Notes: generated from the letters alone by a model not told the origin. A stretch of 64,000 nucleotides of DNA from Nocardioides sp. Soil805 (GCF_001429625.1 NZ_LMSU01000003.1:145148-209147); one strand, 5' to 3'; shown: positions 50,892-59,889, numbered from the stretch's first letter. Numbers and translations: made by a program.

Positions 50892-53408
50892 GTGAGCGAC
50901 CGGATCGCCGACATCTACGGAGCTCGTACGCCGCACACGAAGGGGACGGTGTGGCCTGCGCGGGTGGACCAGTTCCTCGACCCAGGGATCGGCGAGGACA
51001 GTGTCGACTCCTGGGTGCAGTCGGCGTGCCTGCTGTGCAGCAACGGCTGCGGCGTCGACATCGCGGTCAAGGAAGGCCGCATGGTCGGCGTCCGAGGCCG
51101 CGCGACGGACGTGGTCAACCACGGCCGCCTCGGCCCCAAGGGCCTCTACGGGTCCACCAGGTGGGCGAACTCCGGGGACAGGCTGACCCGACCGCTGGTG
51201 CGCGAGGACCGGCGGCTGGTCGAGACCGATTGGGAGACCGCCATGGGCCGCATCGTGGAAAGGTCGAAGTCGCTGCTGGAGAAGAAGGGGCCCCTGAGCC
51301 ACGGTTTCTACACCTCCGGGCAGCTGTTCCTCGAGGAGTACTACGCCCTCGCCGTCATCGGCAAGGCCGGGCTCGGCACCCCGCACATGGACGGCAACAC
51401 CCGGTTGTGCACCGCGACCAGTGCCGCGGCGTTCAAGGAGTCCTTCGGCGCGGATGGCCAGCCTGGGTCCTACACCGACATCGAGCACTGCGACGCGATC
51501 TTCCTCTACGGCCACAACATGCCCGAGACCCAGACCGTCCTCTGGGCGCGCATCCTCGACCGGACGCGAGGCGATGACCCGCCGGTGGTGGTGTGCGTCG
51601 ACCCACGCCGAACCCTGGTCGCGATGGAGGCCGAGCGCACCGGCGGCGTGCACCTCGCGCCGCGCGTCGGCACCAACCTCGCGCTGATGAACGGCCTGAC
51701 CCGCGAGCTCCTCGTCAACGGGTGGGTCGACCAGGACTGGGTGGCCGCCCACACGCTCGGCCTCGAGGATCTGCGGTCCACTGTCGAGCCGTACACCCCC
51801 GAGCACGTCGCCGACATCTGCGGCGTCGGCGCGGACGACGTACGCCGGGCGGCACGGATCTTCGGCGAGAGCGAGGCCGTGCTCTCAACAGTCCTGCAGG
51901 GCTTCTACCAGTCGCACCAGGCCACGGCCGCCTCCGTCGCCGTGCACAACCTGCACTTGCTGCGCGGGATGATCGGCCGCCCGGGTGCCGGCATCCTGCA
52001 GATGAACGGCCAGCCCACCGCCCAGAACAACCGCGAGTGCGGAGCCGACGGGGACCTGCCGGGTTTTCGCAACTGGGACAACCCCCACCACGTGCAGCAA
52101 CTCGCCGACGCCTGGGACGTCGACGCCATGACCATCCCGCACTGGGCGCCCCCCACCCACGCGATGCAGATCTTCTCCTACGCCGAGACCGGCTCCATCG
52201 AACTGCTGTGGATCTCCGCGACCAACCCCGCCGTGTCGATGCCGGAGTCGGCCCGCATCCGCCGGATCCTCGGCGGCGACCAGTGTTTCGTCGTGGTGCA
52301 GGACCTGTTCCTCACCGAGACCGCCGAGCTCGCCGACGTCGTCCTGCCCGCCGCCGGCTGGGGAGAGAAGACCGGCTGCTTCACCAACGTCAACCGCACA
52401 GTCCACCTGTCCGACAAGGCCGTCGACCCGCCGGGAGAGGCGAGGGGCGACCTCGACATCTTCTTGATGTACGCCGACCGCATGGGGTTCACCAACCGGT
52501 CCGGCGAGCCGTTGATCGGGTGGCGAACAGCCGAGGAGGTCTTCGACGCGTGGGCGGCCATTACCGCCGGCCGGCCGGTCGACTACACAGGACTGTCCTA
52601 CGACAAGCTGCGCGGGCCCACGGGCATCCCGTGGCCGGTCAACGACGACCACCCCGACGGCACCGACCGGCTGTACACCGACGCCGTCTTCCCGACCGAC
52701 ACCGACTACTGCGAGACCTACGGCCACGACCTCATCACCGGCGGCACCGTGACCGAACAAGAACACCGCGCCATGGGCCCCTCCGGACGGGCCTTCCTCA
52801 AGGGCGCGCCGTACACGCCACCACACGAGGAGCCGTCCGCCGACTTCCCGCTGCGGTACACCACCGGCCGCACCGTGTACCAGTTCCACACCCGCACCAA
52901 GACCGGCCGCTCCGGCGACCTCAACCGGGCGGCACCGGACGCGTGGGTCGAGATCTCCCCAACCGACGCAGATGCGCGCGGCATCGTCGAAGGCGACTGG
53001 GTTCGCGTGGAGTCCCCCCGCGGTGCCATCGAAGTCCGCGCCAGGGTCGGTGACGTCATGCACGGCGCGGTGTTCGCGCCGTTCCACTACGGCCACTGGG
53101 AGCCGGCCGCCGCGAAGGGGGGAGGACATGACGACGCCAACCACCGGCTCGCCAACGAACTCACCATGACAGTGTGGGACCCGGTGTCGAAGCAACCGAC
53201 CTTCAAGACCGCCGCGTGCCAGGTGACCCGCCTACGCGACGGCGACGGCCCCGCTCCTGCCCCCACCACGGGCGCATCCGCACCAGCAGAGCGTCACGGC
53301 GCACGCCGGCGCCGCCCGCGGCCCACCCAGGGTGGTGGGCCGACCACCAGCACCACACTTGCTCAGACCCCGACCTACCCCCTCGACCCGGCCCAAGGAG
53401 CGTCGTGA
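50892..53408 (+). CDS. Molybdopterin oxidoreductase (formate dehydrogenase/nitrate reductase superfamily)
   Basis: 838 aa from GTG at 50892, chosen because AGGAGG is 8 bp upstream; an ATG at 50886 is too close to it. The N-terminal cluster motif is ACLLCSNGCG (Cys 46, 49, 53), but the usual fourth cysteine is replaced by Gly in NHGRLGPKG (about residue 81). The expected Mo ligand Cys is in GNTRLCTATSAAA (~173). The molydopterin-binding C-terminal domain (AWVEISPTDADARGIVEGDW) is present, followed by a Pro/Thr/Arg-rich tail. Electron partner and substrate are unknown. It overlaps the next gene by one base. Confidence 0.88.
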   Translation: MSDRIADIYGARTPHTKGTVWPARVDQFLDPGIGEDSVDSWVQSACLLCSNGCGVDIAVKEGRMVGVRGRATDVVNHGRLGPKGLYGSTRWANSGDRLTRPLVREDRRLVETDWETAMGRIVERSKSLLEKKGPLSHGFYTSGQLFLEEYYALAVIGKAGLGTPHMDGNTRLCTATSAAAFKESFGADGQPGSYTDIEHCDAIFLYGHNMPETQTVLWARILDRTRGDDPPVVVCVDPRRTLVAMEAERTGGVHLAPRVGTNLALMNGLTRELLVNGWVDQDWVAAHTLGLEDLRSTVEPYTPEHVADICGVGADDVRRAARIFGESEAVLSTVLQGFYQSHQATAASVAVHNLHLLRGMIGRPGAGILQMNGQPTAQNNRECGADGDLPGFRNWDNPHHVQQLADAWDVDAMTIPHWAPPTHAMQIFSYAETGSIELLWISATNPAVSMPESARIRRILGGDQCFVVVQDLFLTETAELADVVLPAAGWGEKTGCFTNVNRTVHLSDKAVDPPGEARGDLDIFLMYADRMGFTNRSGEPLIGWRTAEEVFDAWAAITAGRPVDYTGLSYDKLRGPTGIPWPVNDDHPDGTDRLYTDAVFPTDTDYCETYGHDLITGGTVTEQEHRAMGPSGRAFLKGAPYTPPHEEPSADFPLRYTTGRTVYQFHTRTKTGRSGDLNRAAPDAWVEISPTDADARGIVEGDWVRVESPRGAIEVRARVGDVMHGAVFAPFHYGHWEPAAAKGGGHDDANHRLANELTMTVWDPVSKQPTFKTAACQVTRLRDGDGPAPAPTTGASAPAERHGARRRRPRPTQGGGPTTSTTLAQTPTYPLDPAQGAS

Positions 53409-53869
53409 TGCCCCACCTCACCACCTACGTCGGGCTGGCCGACCACAGTGAACACACCCTCGCCGACTCGTTTCGCACGGTCGCCGAGGGCCACGCCCGG
53501 GCAGCCGACGTGTTCCACACCTGCCGCCTCCTCGCAGGCTGGTCTGACGAACACCGCACGGCCCTGGCACCCATCATCGAGCGCTACGGTGAAGCCGACG
53601 TCGACGAACCCGAACGCCTCCACGCCGCCGGCCTCGCCGAGAGCCGAGACGGGGACATCGGGTTGTTGCGCGACCTGCAAGACCTCCACGTCCTCGCAAC
53701 CCTCGTGCAGACCACCTGGACCGTCATCGCCCAAGGAGCACAAGGGCTGCGCGACCACGAATTGCTCGACGTCGCCACCAGCTCCAACGCGCACACTGCA
53801 CGCCAACTGACCTGGCTCAACACCCGACTGAAGGCCGCCGCCCCACAGGCACTCATCGTCGCCCCGTGA
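53408..53869 (+). CDS. Helical partner protein of the molybdopterin enzyme, unknown function
   Basis: 153 aa, start ATG at 53408 sharing one base with the previous stop (TGATG). It is all-helical in appearance: HSEHTLADSFRTVAEGHARA, LRDLQDLHVLATLVQTTWTV, HELLDVATSSNAHTARQLTW. Scattered His and Glu suggest a four-helix bundle such as ferritin-like or hemerythrin-like proteins, but no metal motif is certain. Translational coupling implies it works with the oxidoreductase. Confidence 0.7.
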   Translation: MPHLTTYVGLADHSEHTLADSFRTVAEGHARAADVFHTCRLLAGWSDEHRTALAPIIERYGEADVDEPERLHAAGLAESRDGDIGLLRDLQDLHVLATLVQTTWTVIAQGAQGLRDHELLDVATSSNAHTARQLTWLNTRLKAAAPQALIVAP

Positions 53870-53941
53870 GTTGCCACCGTGCCTGGGGCCGCCGGATATC
53901 GGCGGACTCCCAGGACTATCTGAAGCGTCACGGGTCTGATG

Positions 53942-54003
53942 TCGCTCCCAGGCAAGAGTCGAACTTGGGACCTTTCGCTTAGGAGGCGGCTGCTCTATCC
54001 ATC
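53942..54003 (-). pseudogene. tRNA-Arg(CCU) 3' fragment, possible att scar
   Basis: On the minus strand this reads GGATAGAGCA, then an anticodon loop CTCCTAA (anticodon CCU), a T-loop TTCGACT and an acceptor end CTGGGAG. The 5' acceptor strand and D-arm start are missing, and the anticodon and T stems have mismatches. tRNA 3' halves are typical attachment sites. Repeat region B lies on its right. Confidence 0.6.
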
Positions 54004-54044
54004 CACGCGCAAAGTCCTTTGCCTACAGAGCTCCGGAGTCGGAA

Positions 54045-54290
54045 GAGCTGTCGATGGCGGTGGTGAGCAGGGTGGTGAGCAGGGTGGTGAGCAGGGTGGT
54101 GAGCGGTTCGACGGGCACCGCTCTGCCCTCAATCTGCCCTCACCAGACCCGAAAACGATGCCAACCGACGGTGATTACTGAAATGCTCGGCATCGGAGTT
54201 GGTGCAGGTCAGGAGCACATCACGAGTGATTACGATTAACGTCCAAAGCCCGCGCTATCGTCCCGGAGCAACGTCTGACACTGCCCTGCT
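54045..54290. repeat. Repeat region B with four 12-bp GGTGAGC units
   Basis: The gap 53870-54436 has no gene. GGTGAGC starts at 54062, 54074, 54086 and 54098, separated by AGGGT. Then come a doubled CTGCCCTCA unit (54122-54142), GATTAC, GTGCAGGTCAG and GGAGCAACGTCTGACACTGCC-like text ending near 54285. Region A (40895-41106) has the same elements in the same order. Confidence 0.6.
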
Positions 54291-54436
54291 GTGGCGGGAG
54301 GCGGGATGCTCGCGGACCGGGCCTGGAAGAGCCTGCGGAGGCATCTGGCTCCGGTTGGGCGACCTGGTGCGTCGCTCGCGTTACCCGAGGACGGCGTGCT
54401 CGGTGGAAAAGGCTTCCGCTCAGCAGCGATCAATGA

Positions 54437-54900
54437 CTAGGGAGTCGGGGCGGCCACCGGGGACCGCCATTTGAGGCGTGCAACTCCTGGGAGCGGTGTC
54501 TCCGTCGTGACCGCGGTGTCGGCGGTAGCAAAGAGGACGGCGTTGTACATCGGGAGTCCGGGGACGGTCAGGTGCTCGAGCGGCAGCACCTCGTGAGCCG
54601 TCGCGGTAATGCGGTCGTGTCCGGTGCGGTCGATCGTGATGTGGACGTCGAGCGCGGTAGTAGTGCCGCTGTTGGTGAACGCGACGCCTGGGAGCGTCTC
54701 GTCGCGGTGGTGCGTCCATTGCACGTCGCGCCATTCGCCAGCAATGTCCTCGGCGCGTTTGGCGCGCTCGTCGGCGGCGGCGGCAAGTGCGATGGCCTCG
54801 GATGCGTGCCGGTTGGCGGTACGCGCGTAGGCCCAGTCACGACAGCGGCGCCGAGGGCGAGCACGATGCCGAGGAACGTGAGCTGCTCGGTCGCGCTCAT
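54437..54900 (-). pseudogene. Frameshifted gene for a membrane-anchored protein
   Basis: From ATG 54900 the frame gives MSATEQLTFLGIVLALGAAV (a membrane anchor), then becomes Pro/Arg/Thr-rich. One base out of phase, starting at about 54835, the sequence continues sensibly as WAYARTANRHASEAIALAAA, DERAKRAEDIAGEWRDVQWT and a beta domain to 54437. A single-base loss (mutation or sequencing error) explains this. No classic slippery heptamer was seen. It lies 13 bp downstream of the wHTH gene, same operon. Function unknown. Confidence 0.6.
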
Positions 54901-54913
54901 GGAACTTCGGCGG

Positions 54914-55636
54914 TCACTGTGTGCCTGGGATTTGGCCGGTGAGCGCGGCCGTTACCACGCTGATGCCGATCTCGCGTCCGGCGCCGCGTAGGCTCTCCAA
55001 CACCTTCTGGGCTCGAGTGCGGGTGTCCTCGTCCTCGCGGGTGTTATCGGCAATCGCTTGTAACGCGGCGATCATGCGGTCGAGGGCCGAGTCGGGGGTG
55101 GGCCAGAGTTCGGTCTCTCGAAGCCCGCGTTCGCTGAGACGGATGCCGAAGAATTCTCCGCCAGAGTCGTAAGTGAAAGTCGCGGTCACGAAGCCGGTGC
55201 GTTGTAGCACGTCGTACGACTTGATCACGTCCCGCGGGCGGAGGTTGAGGCGTGCGGCGATGTCGTCCACGAGTGCAACGTCTGCGTCGCTCTCGGCGCC
55301 TCTGGCGAGTTCGCGAAGCACTGGAAGGTCGACGCGGTTCCACCGATCGAGTCGCAGGTCGGTGTCCGTCTGGTCGGAGGCCTCGTCCAAGCTGTTGTGG
55401 GCGACTGCTGCTCGTCCCTCAATGGTGAGTGCGACCCAGTGGTCGAGGTGCGTGTCGCCCAGGCGAGCCTGGGACGGGGTGGTTTTCACAAGCTCACGGT
55501 TCTCGAGCCGTTCGAGGAGCTGGCTGGCGCGGGCGAAGTCCCAGCCAAGGGCGTCCGCGATCGTCTGAGACGTGGGGTCGGCGTCGGATGCCTGCTGACG
55601 GGCGAGCTCGGCTAGAAACGTGCGCTGGTCGGTCAT
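54914..55636 (-). CDS. Winged-helix-like DNA-binding protein, unknown role
   Basis: 240 aa from ATG at 55636 (GAAGGAAA upstream). Two winged-helix-like units are visible: FLAELARQQASDADPTSQTI, DALGWDFARASQLLERLENR near the start, and ALVDDIAARLNLRPRDVIKS, YDVLQRTGFVTATF in the middle. The C-terminal third is helical (LDRMIAALQAIADNTREDED). It may be a regulator or the sensor half of an island system. It precedes the frameshifted gene by 13 bp. No family was recognised with certainty. Confidence 0.65.
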   Translation of the reverse strand: MTDQRTFLAELARQQASDADPTSQTIADALGWDFARASQLLERLENRELVKTTPSQARLGDTHLDHWVALTIEGRAAVAHNSLDEASDQTDTDLRLDRWNRVDLPVLRELARGAESDADVALVDDIAARLNLRPRDVIKSYDVLQRTGFVTATFTYDSGGEFFGIRLSERGLRETELWPTPDSALDRMIAALQAIADNTREDEDTRTRAQKVLESLRGAGREIGISVVTAALTGQIPGTQ

Positions 55637-55840
55637 CGCGTTTCCTTCGGGCCGGTGGTCGAGATGTTGGCGACCGTACCTGCGCCCTCCGACAGCCGGC
55701 AGGCACTCTCGCATTGGCGGATCGGGCCTGACTTCGCCGCGGTGGACGGATGCCCCGTCGATCGCGCTTACGCAAGTCCCACGCGTCTCGTCCGGGCGCC
55801 ACATCCGTAACCGAGCCACAGATGGTTGAAAACTGTACCG

Positions 55841-55857
55841 TGTAACATCTGTGTAAC
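55841..55857. repeat. Paired TGTAAC repeats inside the right island end
   Basis: TGTAACATCTGTGTAAC: two TGTAAC units 11 bp apart, in the same orientation and spacing as at 30731-30747. The surrounding gap 55637-55984 holds these repeats and a hairpin, and no gene. Confidence 0.5.
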
Positions 55858-55878
55858 GAGGCATTGGCAATCCACGCG

Positions 55879-55918
55879 AAACGCCGCCGAACGACCAGAA
55901 GGTCGATCGGCGGCGTTT
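55879..55918. terminator. glnA terminator hairpin (island-borne copy)
   Basis: The arms AAACGCCGCCGAACGACC and GGTCGATCGGCGGCGTTT pair at 17 of 18 positions around an AGAA loop, about 67 bp beyond the glnA stop. It closely resembles the hairpin at 30564, as if the element brought its own version of the glnA end. Confidence 0.8.
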
Positions 55919-55984
55919 GTGCAGGTCAGAGGCGGTTTTCTTCGGTTGCTGGGCAACGTCGGAGACCGCCCCGAATGGCCGAAA

Positions 55985-57415
55985 TTAGATGTCGTAGTAC
56001 AGCTCGAACTCGTGCGGGTGCGGCCGCAGCTGCACGGGCAGGATCTCGTTGGTGCGCTTGTAGTCGATCCAGGTCTCGATCAGGTCGGGCGTGAAGACGT
56101 TGCCCGCCGTGAGGAACTCGTGGTCCCTCTCCAGGTTGTCCATCACCGCGTTGAGCGACGTGGGGACCTGGTCGATGTCGGCCATCTCGTCCGGCGGCAG
56201 CTCGTAGATGTCCTTGTCGATCGGCGCCGGCGGCTCGATCTTGTTCTGGATGCCGTCGATGCCGGCGAGCAGCAGCGCCGAGAAGGCCAGGTAGGGGTTG
56301 GCCGACGGGTCGGGGCAGCGGAACTCGACGCGCTTGGCCTTGGGGTTGGCACCCGTGATCGGGATGCGCACGCAGGCCGAGCGGTTGCGCTGGCTGTAGA
56401 CCAGCGAGATCGGGGCCTCGAAGCCGGGCACCAGGCGGTGGTAGGAGTTGACCGTCGGGTTGGTGAAGGCCAGCAGCGACGGGGCGTGCTTGAGGATGCC
56501 GCCGATGTAGTGGCGCGCGGTGTCGGACAGTCCGGCGTACCCGGTCTCGTCGTAGAAGAGCGGCTCGCCGTCCTTCCAGATCGACTGGTGGCAGTGCATG
56601 CCGGAACCGTTGTCGCCGAAGATCGGCTTGGGCATGAAGGTCGCGGACTTGCCGTTGCGCCAGGCCGTGTTCTTGATGATGTACTTGAACTTCATCACGT
56701 CGTCGGCGGCCTTGAGCAGCTCGTCGAACTTGTAGTTGATCTCCGCCTGGCCGGCCGTGCCGACCTCGTGGTGGGCACGCTCGACGAGCAGGCCCGACTT
56801 CTCGAGCTCGATGACCATCTCGTCGCGGAGCTCGCCGAAGTGGTCGTACGGCGCGACAGGGAAGTAGCCGCCCTTGTACTTCACCTTGTAGCCGCGGTTG
56901 GGGTTGTCCTCGGTGCCGATGGAGCCCGAGTTCCAGGCGCCGGCCTCGGAGTCGATGTGGTAGTAGCCCTCGTTCTGCGACGTGGCGAACCGGACGCTGT
57001 CGAAGACGTAGAACTCGGCCTCGGGCGCGAAGTAGGCGGTGTCGCCGATCCCGGTGGAGGCGAGGTAGGCCATCGCCTTCTTGGCGATGTTGCGCGGGTC
57101 GCGCGAGTAGGCCTCGCCGGTGATCGGGTCGTGGATGAAGAAGTTGACGACCAGCGTCTTGGAGACGCGGAAGGGGTCGATGTAGGCGGTGGTGACGTCC
57201 GGGAACAGCGACATGTCGGACTCGTGGATGGCCTGGAAGCCACGGATCGAGGAGCCGTCGAAGGCGAGGCCGTCGTCGAAGACAGACTGGTCGAACGAGG
57301 ACACGGGCACAGTGAAGTGCTGCATCACACCGGGCAGGTCACAGAAGCGGACGTCGACCATCTCGACGCCCTCGTCCTTGATGTACTTGAGCAGCTCGTC
57401 GCTGTTGCTGAACAT
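55985..57415 (-). CDS. glnA: Type I glutamine synthetase
   Basis: 476 aa from ATG at 57415 with AGGAGG upstream. GSI landmarks: [64 protein letters not shown], the ATP-binding [17 protein letters not shown] and [11 protein letters not shown], and the adenylylation loop [10 protein letters not shown] with its Tyr. It makes glutamine from glutamate, ammonia and ATP, and is probably regulated by adenylylation. The 3' end coincides with the island attachment site, yet the C-terminus (FELYYDI) is intact. Confidence 0.97.
   Translation of the reverse strand: MFSNSDELLKYIKDEGVEMVDVRFCDLPGVMQHFTVPVSSFDQSVFDDGLAFDGSSIRGFQAIHESDMSLFPDVTTAYIDPFRVSKTLVVNFFIHDPITGEAYSRDPRNIAKKAMAYLASTGIGDTAYFAPEAEFYVFDSVRFATSQNEGYYHIDSEAGAWNSGSIGTEDNPNRGYKVKYKGGYFPVAPYDHFGELRDEMVIELEKSGLLVERAHHEVGTAGQAEINYKFDELLKAADDVMKFKYIIKNTAWRNGKSATFMPKPIFGDNGSGMHCHQSIWKDGEPLFYDETGYAGLSDTARHYIGGILKHAPSLLAFTNPTVNSYHRLVPGFEAPISLVYSQRNRSACVRIPITGANPKAKRVEFRCPDPSANPYLAFSALLLAGIDGIQNKIEPPAPIDKDIYELPPDEMADIDQVPTSLNAVMDNLERDHEFLTAGNVFTPDLIETWIDYKRTNEILPVQLRPHPHEFELYYDI
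55987..56002. other. attR within the glnA 3' end
   Basis: AGATGTCGTAGTACAG, covering the last codons of glnA, matches 30667-30682 at 15 of 16 positions. It marks the right island border. Confidence 0.65.
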
Positions 57416-57610
57416 GCGTCCTCCTGGGTGGCGACCGGACGGTCGCGGCACCGAAGTGTGTGGAACCGACGTGGAGTACGGCGCACCGTTGCACCGGATG
57501 CCCGTGAACCTACGCACGGGCCGTTTCTCGACCGTATCTCGTTTGTTTCGTGCAGGTAACAGATGTCCCGCCCACCGGGCCGCGCCGAGGCTCCTCCTAG
57601 GGTCGGGGTC

Positions 57611-58393
57611 ATGCGTTCCCCCCATCGTCCCGCCCGTCCGACCTCCGTCCTGGTCGCTGCCCTCACCACCTGCGCGCTGGGACTCAGCGCCTGCAGCGGC
57701 GGCGGGAGCGACGGCGAGGGTGGGGCAGGCGACGGTGACGGCGCGGCGTACGACACGACGACGCTGATGCCCGCGGTCAGCGCCGCGGTCGCGGACGAGG
57801 AGTCGGCCCACGTCACCCTCGGCACCAAGGAGTCGGCCGGCGACATCGAGGCCGACGTCAGCTGGGGCGAGGACCCGGCGCTGGTCGCCGTGACCGGGGA
57901 CCAGACGGGTGCCGGGCTGGAGGTGCGCCGCGTGGGCGGCCGCGTGTACGTCGGCGGCGCGGCGGCCAAGGACCGGTGGCGCTACCTCGAGGAGGACGAC
58001 CCGCGCCTGCAGGGCGCGGAGGGCTTCGACGCCGGCGTGGTGCCGATCCTGCTCGCCATCGACGTCCCGGCCGAGGTGGCGGCCCTCGAGGCCGGGGTCA
58101 CCGACGTCGGCGAGGCGACGCCCGACGAGGTCGCGGGGGAGGACGCGACCCGCTACGACATCACGCTCGACACGAAGTCGTGGCTGGCCGAGCTGCCGCA
58201 GGAGTCGATCTACCGGGTGATGGACGTGCCCGCAGAGCTCGAGGCGGAGCTGTGGATCGACGAGGACGCCCGGCCGGTGCAGCTGGCCTACCAGGTCGGC
58301 GACGATGCCGCGCGGTCGGCGCTGGTGGGCTGGAGCGCGTGGGGCGAGCAGGTGCAGGTCGAGGTGCCCGAGGGTGCGAAGCCGGTGCGCTGA
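57611..58393 (+). CDS. LppX/LprG-like lipoprotein
   Basis: 260 aa from ATG at 57611. A signal peptide ends in lipobox LSAC (after [14 protein letters not shown]), followed by a Gly/Asp-rich linker. The mature domain ([80 protein letters not shown]) follows the LppX/LprAFG beta-sheet pattern. Relatives bind lipids or act in cell-envelope transport. It is divergent from glnA. Confidence 0.82.
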   Translation: MRSPHRPARPTSVLVAALTTCALGLSACSGGGSDGEGGAGDGDGAAYDTTTLMPAVSAAVADEESAHVTLGTKESAGDIEADVSWGEDPALVAVTGDQTGAGLEVRRVGGRVYVGGAAAKDRWRYLEEDDPRLQGAEGFDAGVVPILLAIDVPAEVAALEAGVTDVGEATPDEVAGEDATRYDITLDTKSWLAELPQESIYRVMDVPAELEAELWIDEDARPVQLAYQVGDDAARSALVGWSAWGEQVQVEVPEGAKPVR

Positions 58394-58416
58394 GGCGCGC
58401 CACCTAGGCTGGGGCG

Positions 58417-58818
58417 GTGACCGAGACCCCCTCCGTCGGGACCGCCTCCTGGGGGCGCCGCATCCTCGCCCTCGTCGTCGACTGGTTCGCCTGCACGCTG
58501 GTGGTCGTGGCGCTGATCGGCCCGCGGGGCTGGAGCGACGACCCGCTGTCGGGCTTCTACGTCCTCGGCGTCTTCGTCGCCGAGTCGGCGCTGTTCACGG
58601 CCGTCGCCGGCGGCTCGTTCGGCCAGCTCGCGACCCGCATCCGGGTCGTGCGCGACGACGGGTCCTACGGGCCGGTGTCGCTGTTGCGCTGCGTGCTGCG
58701 CCAGCTGCTGGTGGCCCTGGTGGTTCCGCCGCTGGTCTTCCGTCCCGACGGGCGCGGCCTGCACGACATGGCGGCCGGCTCCCGCACCGTCCGGGTCGAG
58801 GACCTCCGCACGATCTGA
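58417..58818 (+). CDS. RDD family membrane protein
   Basis: 133 aa from GTG at 58417. The RDD opening [20 protein letters not shown] (Arg/Asp) is followed by [20 protein letters not shown] and [20 protein letters not shown], the two other family blocks. Three TM helices. The role in transport is unknown. An RDD gene at this place between glnA and the DUF4191-lipA pair is common in actinobacteria. Confidence 0.9.
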   Translation: MTETPSVGTASWGRRILALVVDWFACTLVVVALIGPRGWSDDPLSGFYVLGVFVAESALFTAVAGGSFGQLATRIRVVRDDGSYGPVSLLRCVLRQLLVALVVPPLVFRPDGRGLHDMAAGSRTVRVEDLRTI

Positions 58819-58916
58819 GGTGGTCCGGGTCCGCGCACGGGGAGTTGTCCCGATGTGCGCGGGGGTGCCTCAGGGCGAGAGTCGGGTGTACCAGCCGCCC
58901 ACCCGAGGAGCCCATC

Positions 58917-59102
58917 GTGTACACCACCTACGGCATCCAGTCCGTCGCCCGCCAGCAGGTCGCGGAGCGTGTCGCCGACGCTGAGCAGGCCCGCCGAGGC
59001 CGGGCGTTCCGCCGTACCTGGCGCGACGCCGGCAAGGAGCCCGTGCCCGCGCGCCGGGCCGTCGGCCGGGTCGCCGCGATCCGCATCGTCCTGCCGCACT
59101 GA
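58917..59102 (+). CDS. Small basic protein, 61 aa
   Basis: It starts at GTG 58917 with CGAGGAG 7 bp upstream: MYTTYGIQSVARQQVAERVA, then basic (RRGRAFRRTWRDAGKEP; ARRAVGRVAAIRIVLPH). It is helical at the start, with no cysteine or membrane segment. No function is known; similar short basic proteins occur in Nocardioides-type genomes as far as I recall. Confidence 0.55.
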   Translation: MYTTYGIQSVARQQVAERVADAEQARRGRAFRRTWRDAGKEPVPARRAVGRVAAIRIVLPH

Positions 59103-59146
59103 GGGTCGCGGCCGGGGGACTGCCCGGGCTGGCGTCGGCGTGAGGG

Positions 59147-59851
59147 TCAGCGGCCGCGCTGCTGGCCGCGCTGGCCCTTCATCGAGGTCGGCACCGGGCC
59201 CTTGGGCAGCGGGACGGCGCCGCGCTGCGCGTCGATCGCCTTGAGGCGGTTGAGGACGTCGGTCATCTCGCCGGGCTTGAGGCTCTTGCCGAGCTTGGAG
59301 ACGTGCCGGACCAGCTTGGGCAGCGGGACCTCGCCCGCGCCATTGCCGCAGACGACCTCGTGGATCGGCGTCTCGGGGAGCACCCGTGCGTGCTTGCGTC
59401 GCTCGGTGGCCATCAGGGCGCGCAGGCGTTGGGGGTTGCCCTCGCCGACGAGCACGATGCCGGGCGGGCCGACGACGCGGTGCACGACGTCCTGCTGGCG
59501 GTTGAAGCCGACCACCGGGTCGGTCTTCCAGCCGCGCCGCAGCATGGTGAGCGCCGAGGCGGCCGCGCCGACCTGGCCCTCCATCTGACCGTACGCCGCC
59601 TTCTGCGCCCGGCGCCCGAAGACGGTGAGGGCGAGCAGGAGGCCGACGAGGAACGCGCCGACGATCGCGAGCACGAGCGCGAGGGTGCCGTCGCCCGGCA
59701 GGAACCAGATGACCGCGAAGCCGACCACGGCGCCGAGGAGGAACGCACCGAGGATCCACAGCCCGATGGTGCGGTCGGTCTTCTTCGCCATCCGGTAGGT
59801 CTGGATGAACTGCTGCCGCCGCGAGGTGGGCGGAGTGGCGGGGGTCGACAT
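59147..59851 (-). CDS. DUF4191 membrane protein
   Basis: 234 aa with two TM helices near the start (TIGLWILGAFLLGAVVGFAV; LALVLAIVGAFLVGLLLALT). The DUF4191 core follows (GQVGAASALTMLRRGWKTDP-like text, then VVGFNRQQDVVHRVVGPPGI and LVGEGNPQRLRALMATERRK) and a basic tail. It is usually located directly after lipA, as here, but its role is not known. It lies 70 bp downstream of lipA in the same direction. Confidence 0.9.
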   Translation of the reverse strand: MSTPATPPTSRRQQFIQTYRMAKKTDRTIGLWILGAFLLGAVVGFAVIWFLPGDGTLALVLAIVGAFLVGLLLALTVFGRRAQKAAYGQMEGQVGAAASALTMLRRGWKTDPVVGFNRQQDVVHRVVGPPGIVLVGEGNPQRLRALMATERRKHARVLPETPIHEVVCGNGAGEVPLPKLVRHVSKLGKSLKPGEMTDVLNRLKAIDAQRGAVPLPKGPVPTSMKGQRGQQRGR

Positions 59852-59889
59852 GCGGGCCCTTTGCGATGTGCGGAGTGCGGTGGTTGAGA

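Larger units (their letters stand above)
30667..55999. mobile_element. Integrative genomic island inserted at the 3' end of glnA
   Basis: A roughly 25-kb segment bracketed by direct repeats of the last codons of glnA (AGATGTCGTAGTA at 30667 and 55987). A tyrosine integrase, an HTH excisionase-like gene and a small zinc-ribbon-like gene sit at the left end. Both interior flanks have TGTAAC-N5-TGTAAC. The contents are accessory: alkane/ketone-oxidation accessories, GH15, ZIP transporters, a molybdopterin enzyme and a tRNA fragment. There are no recognisable conjugation or phage structural genes, so it may be a defective or helper-dependent element. Confidence 0.7.
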
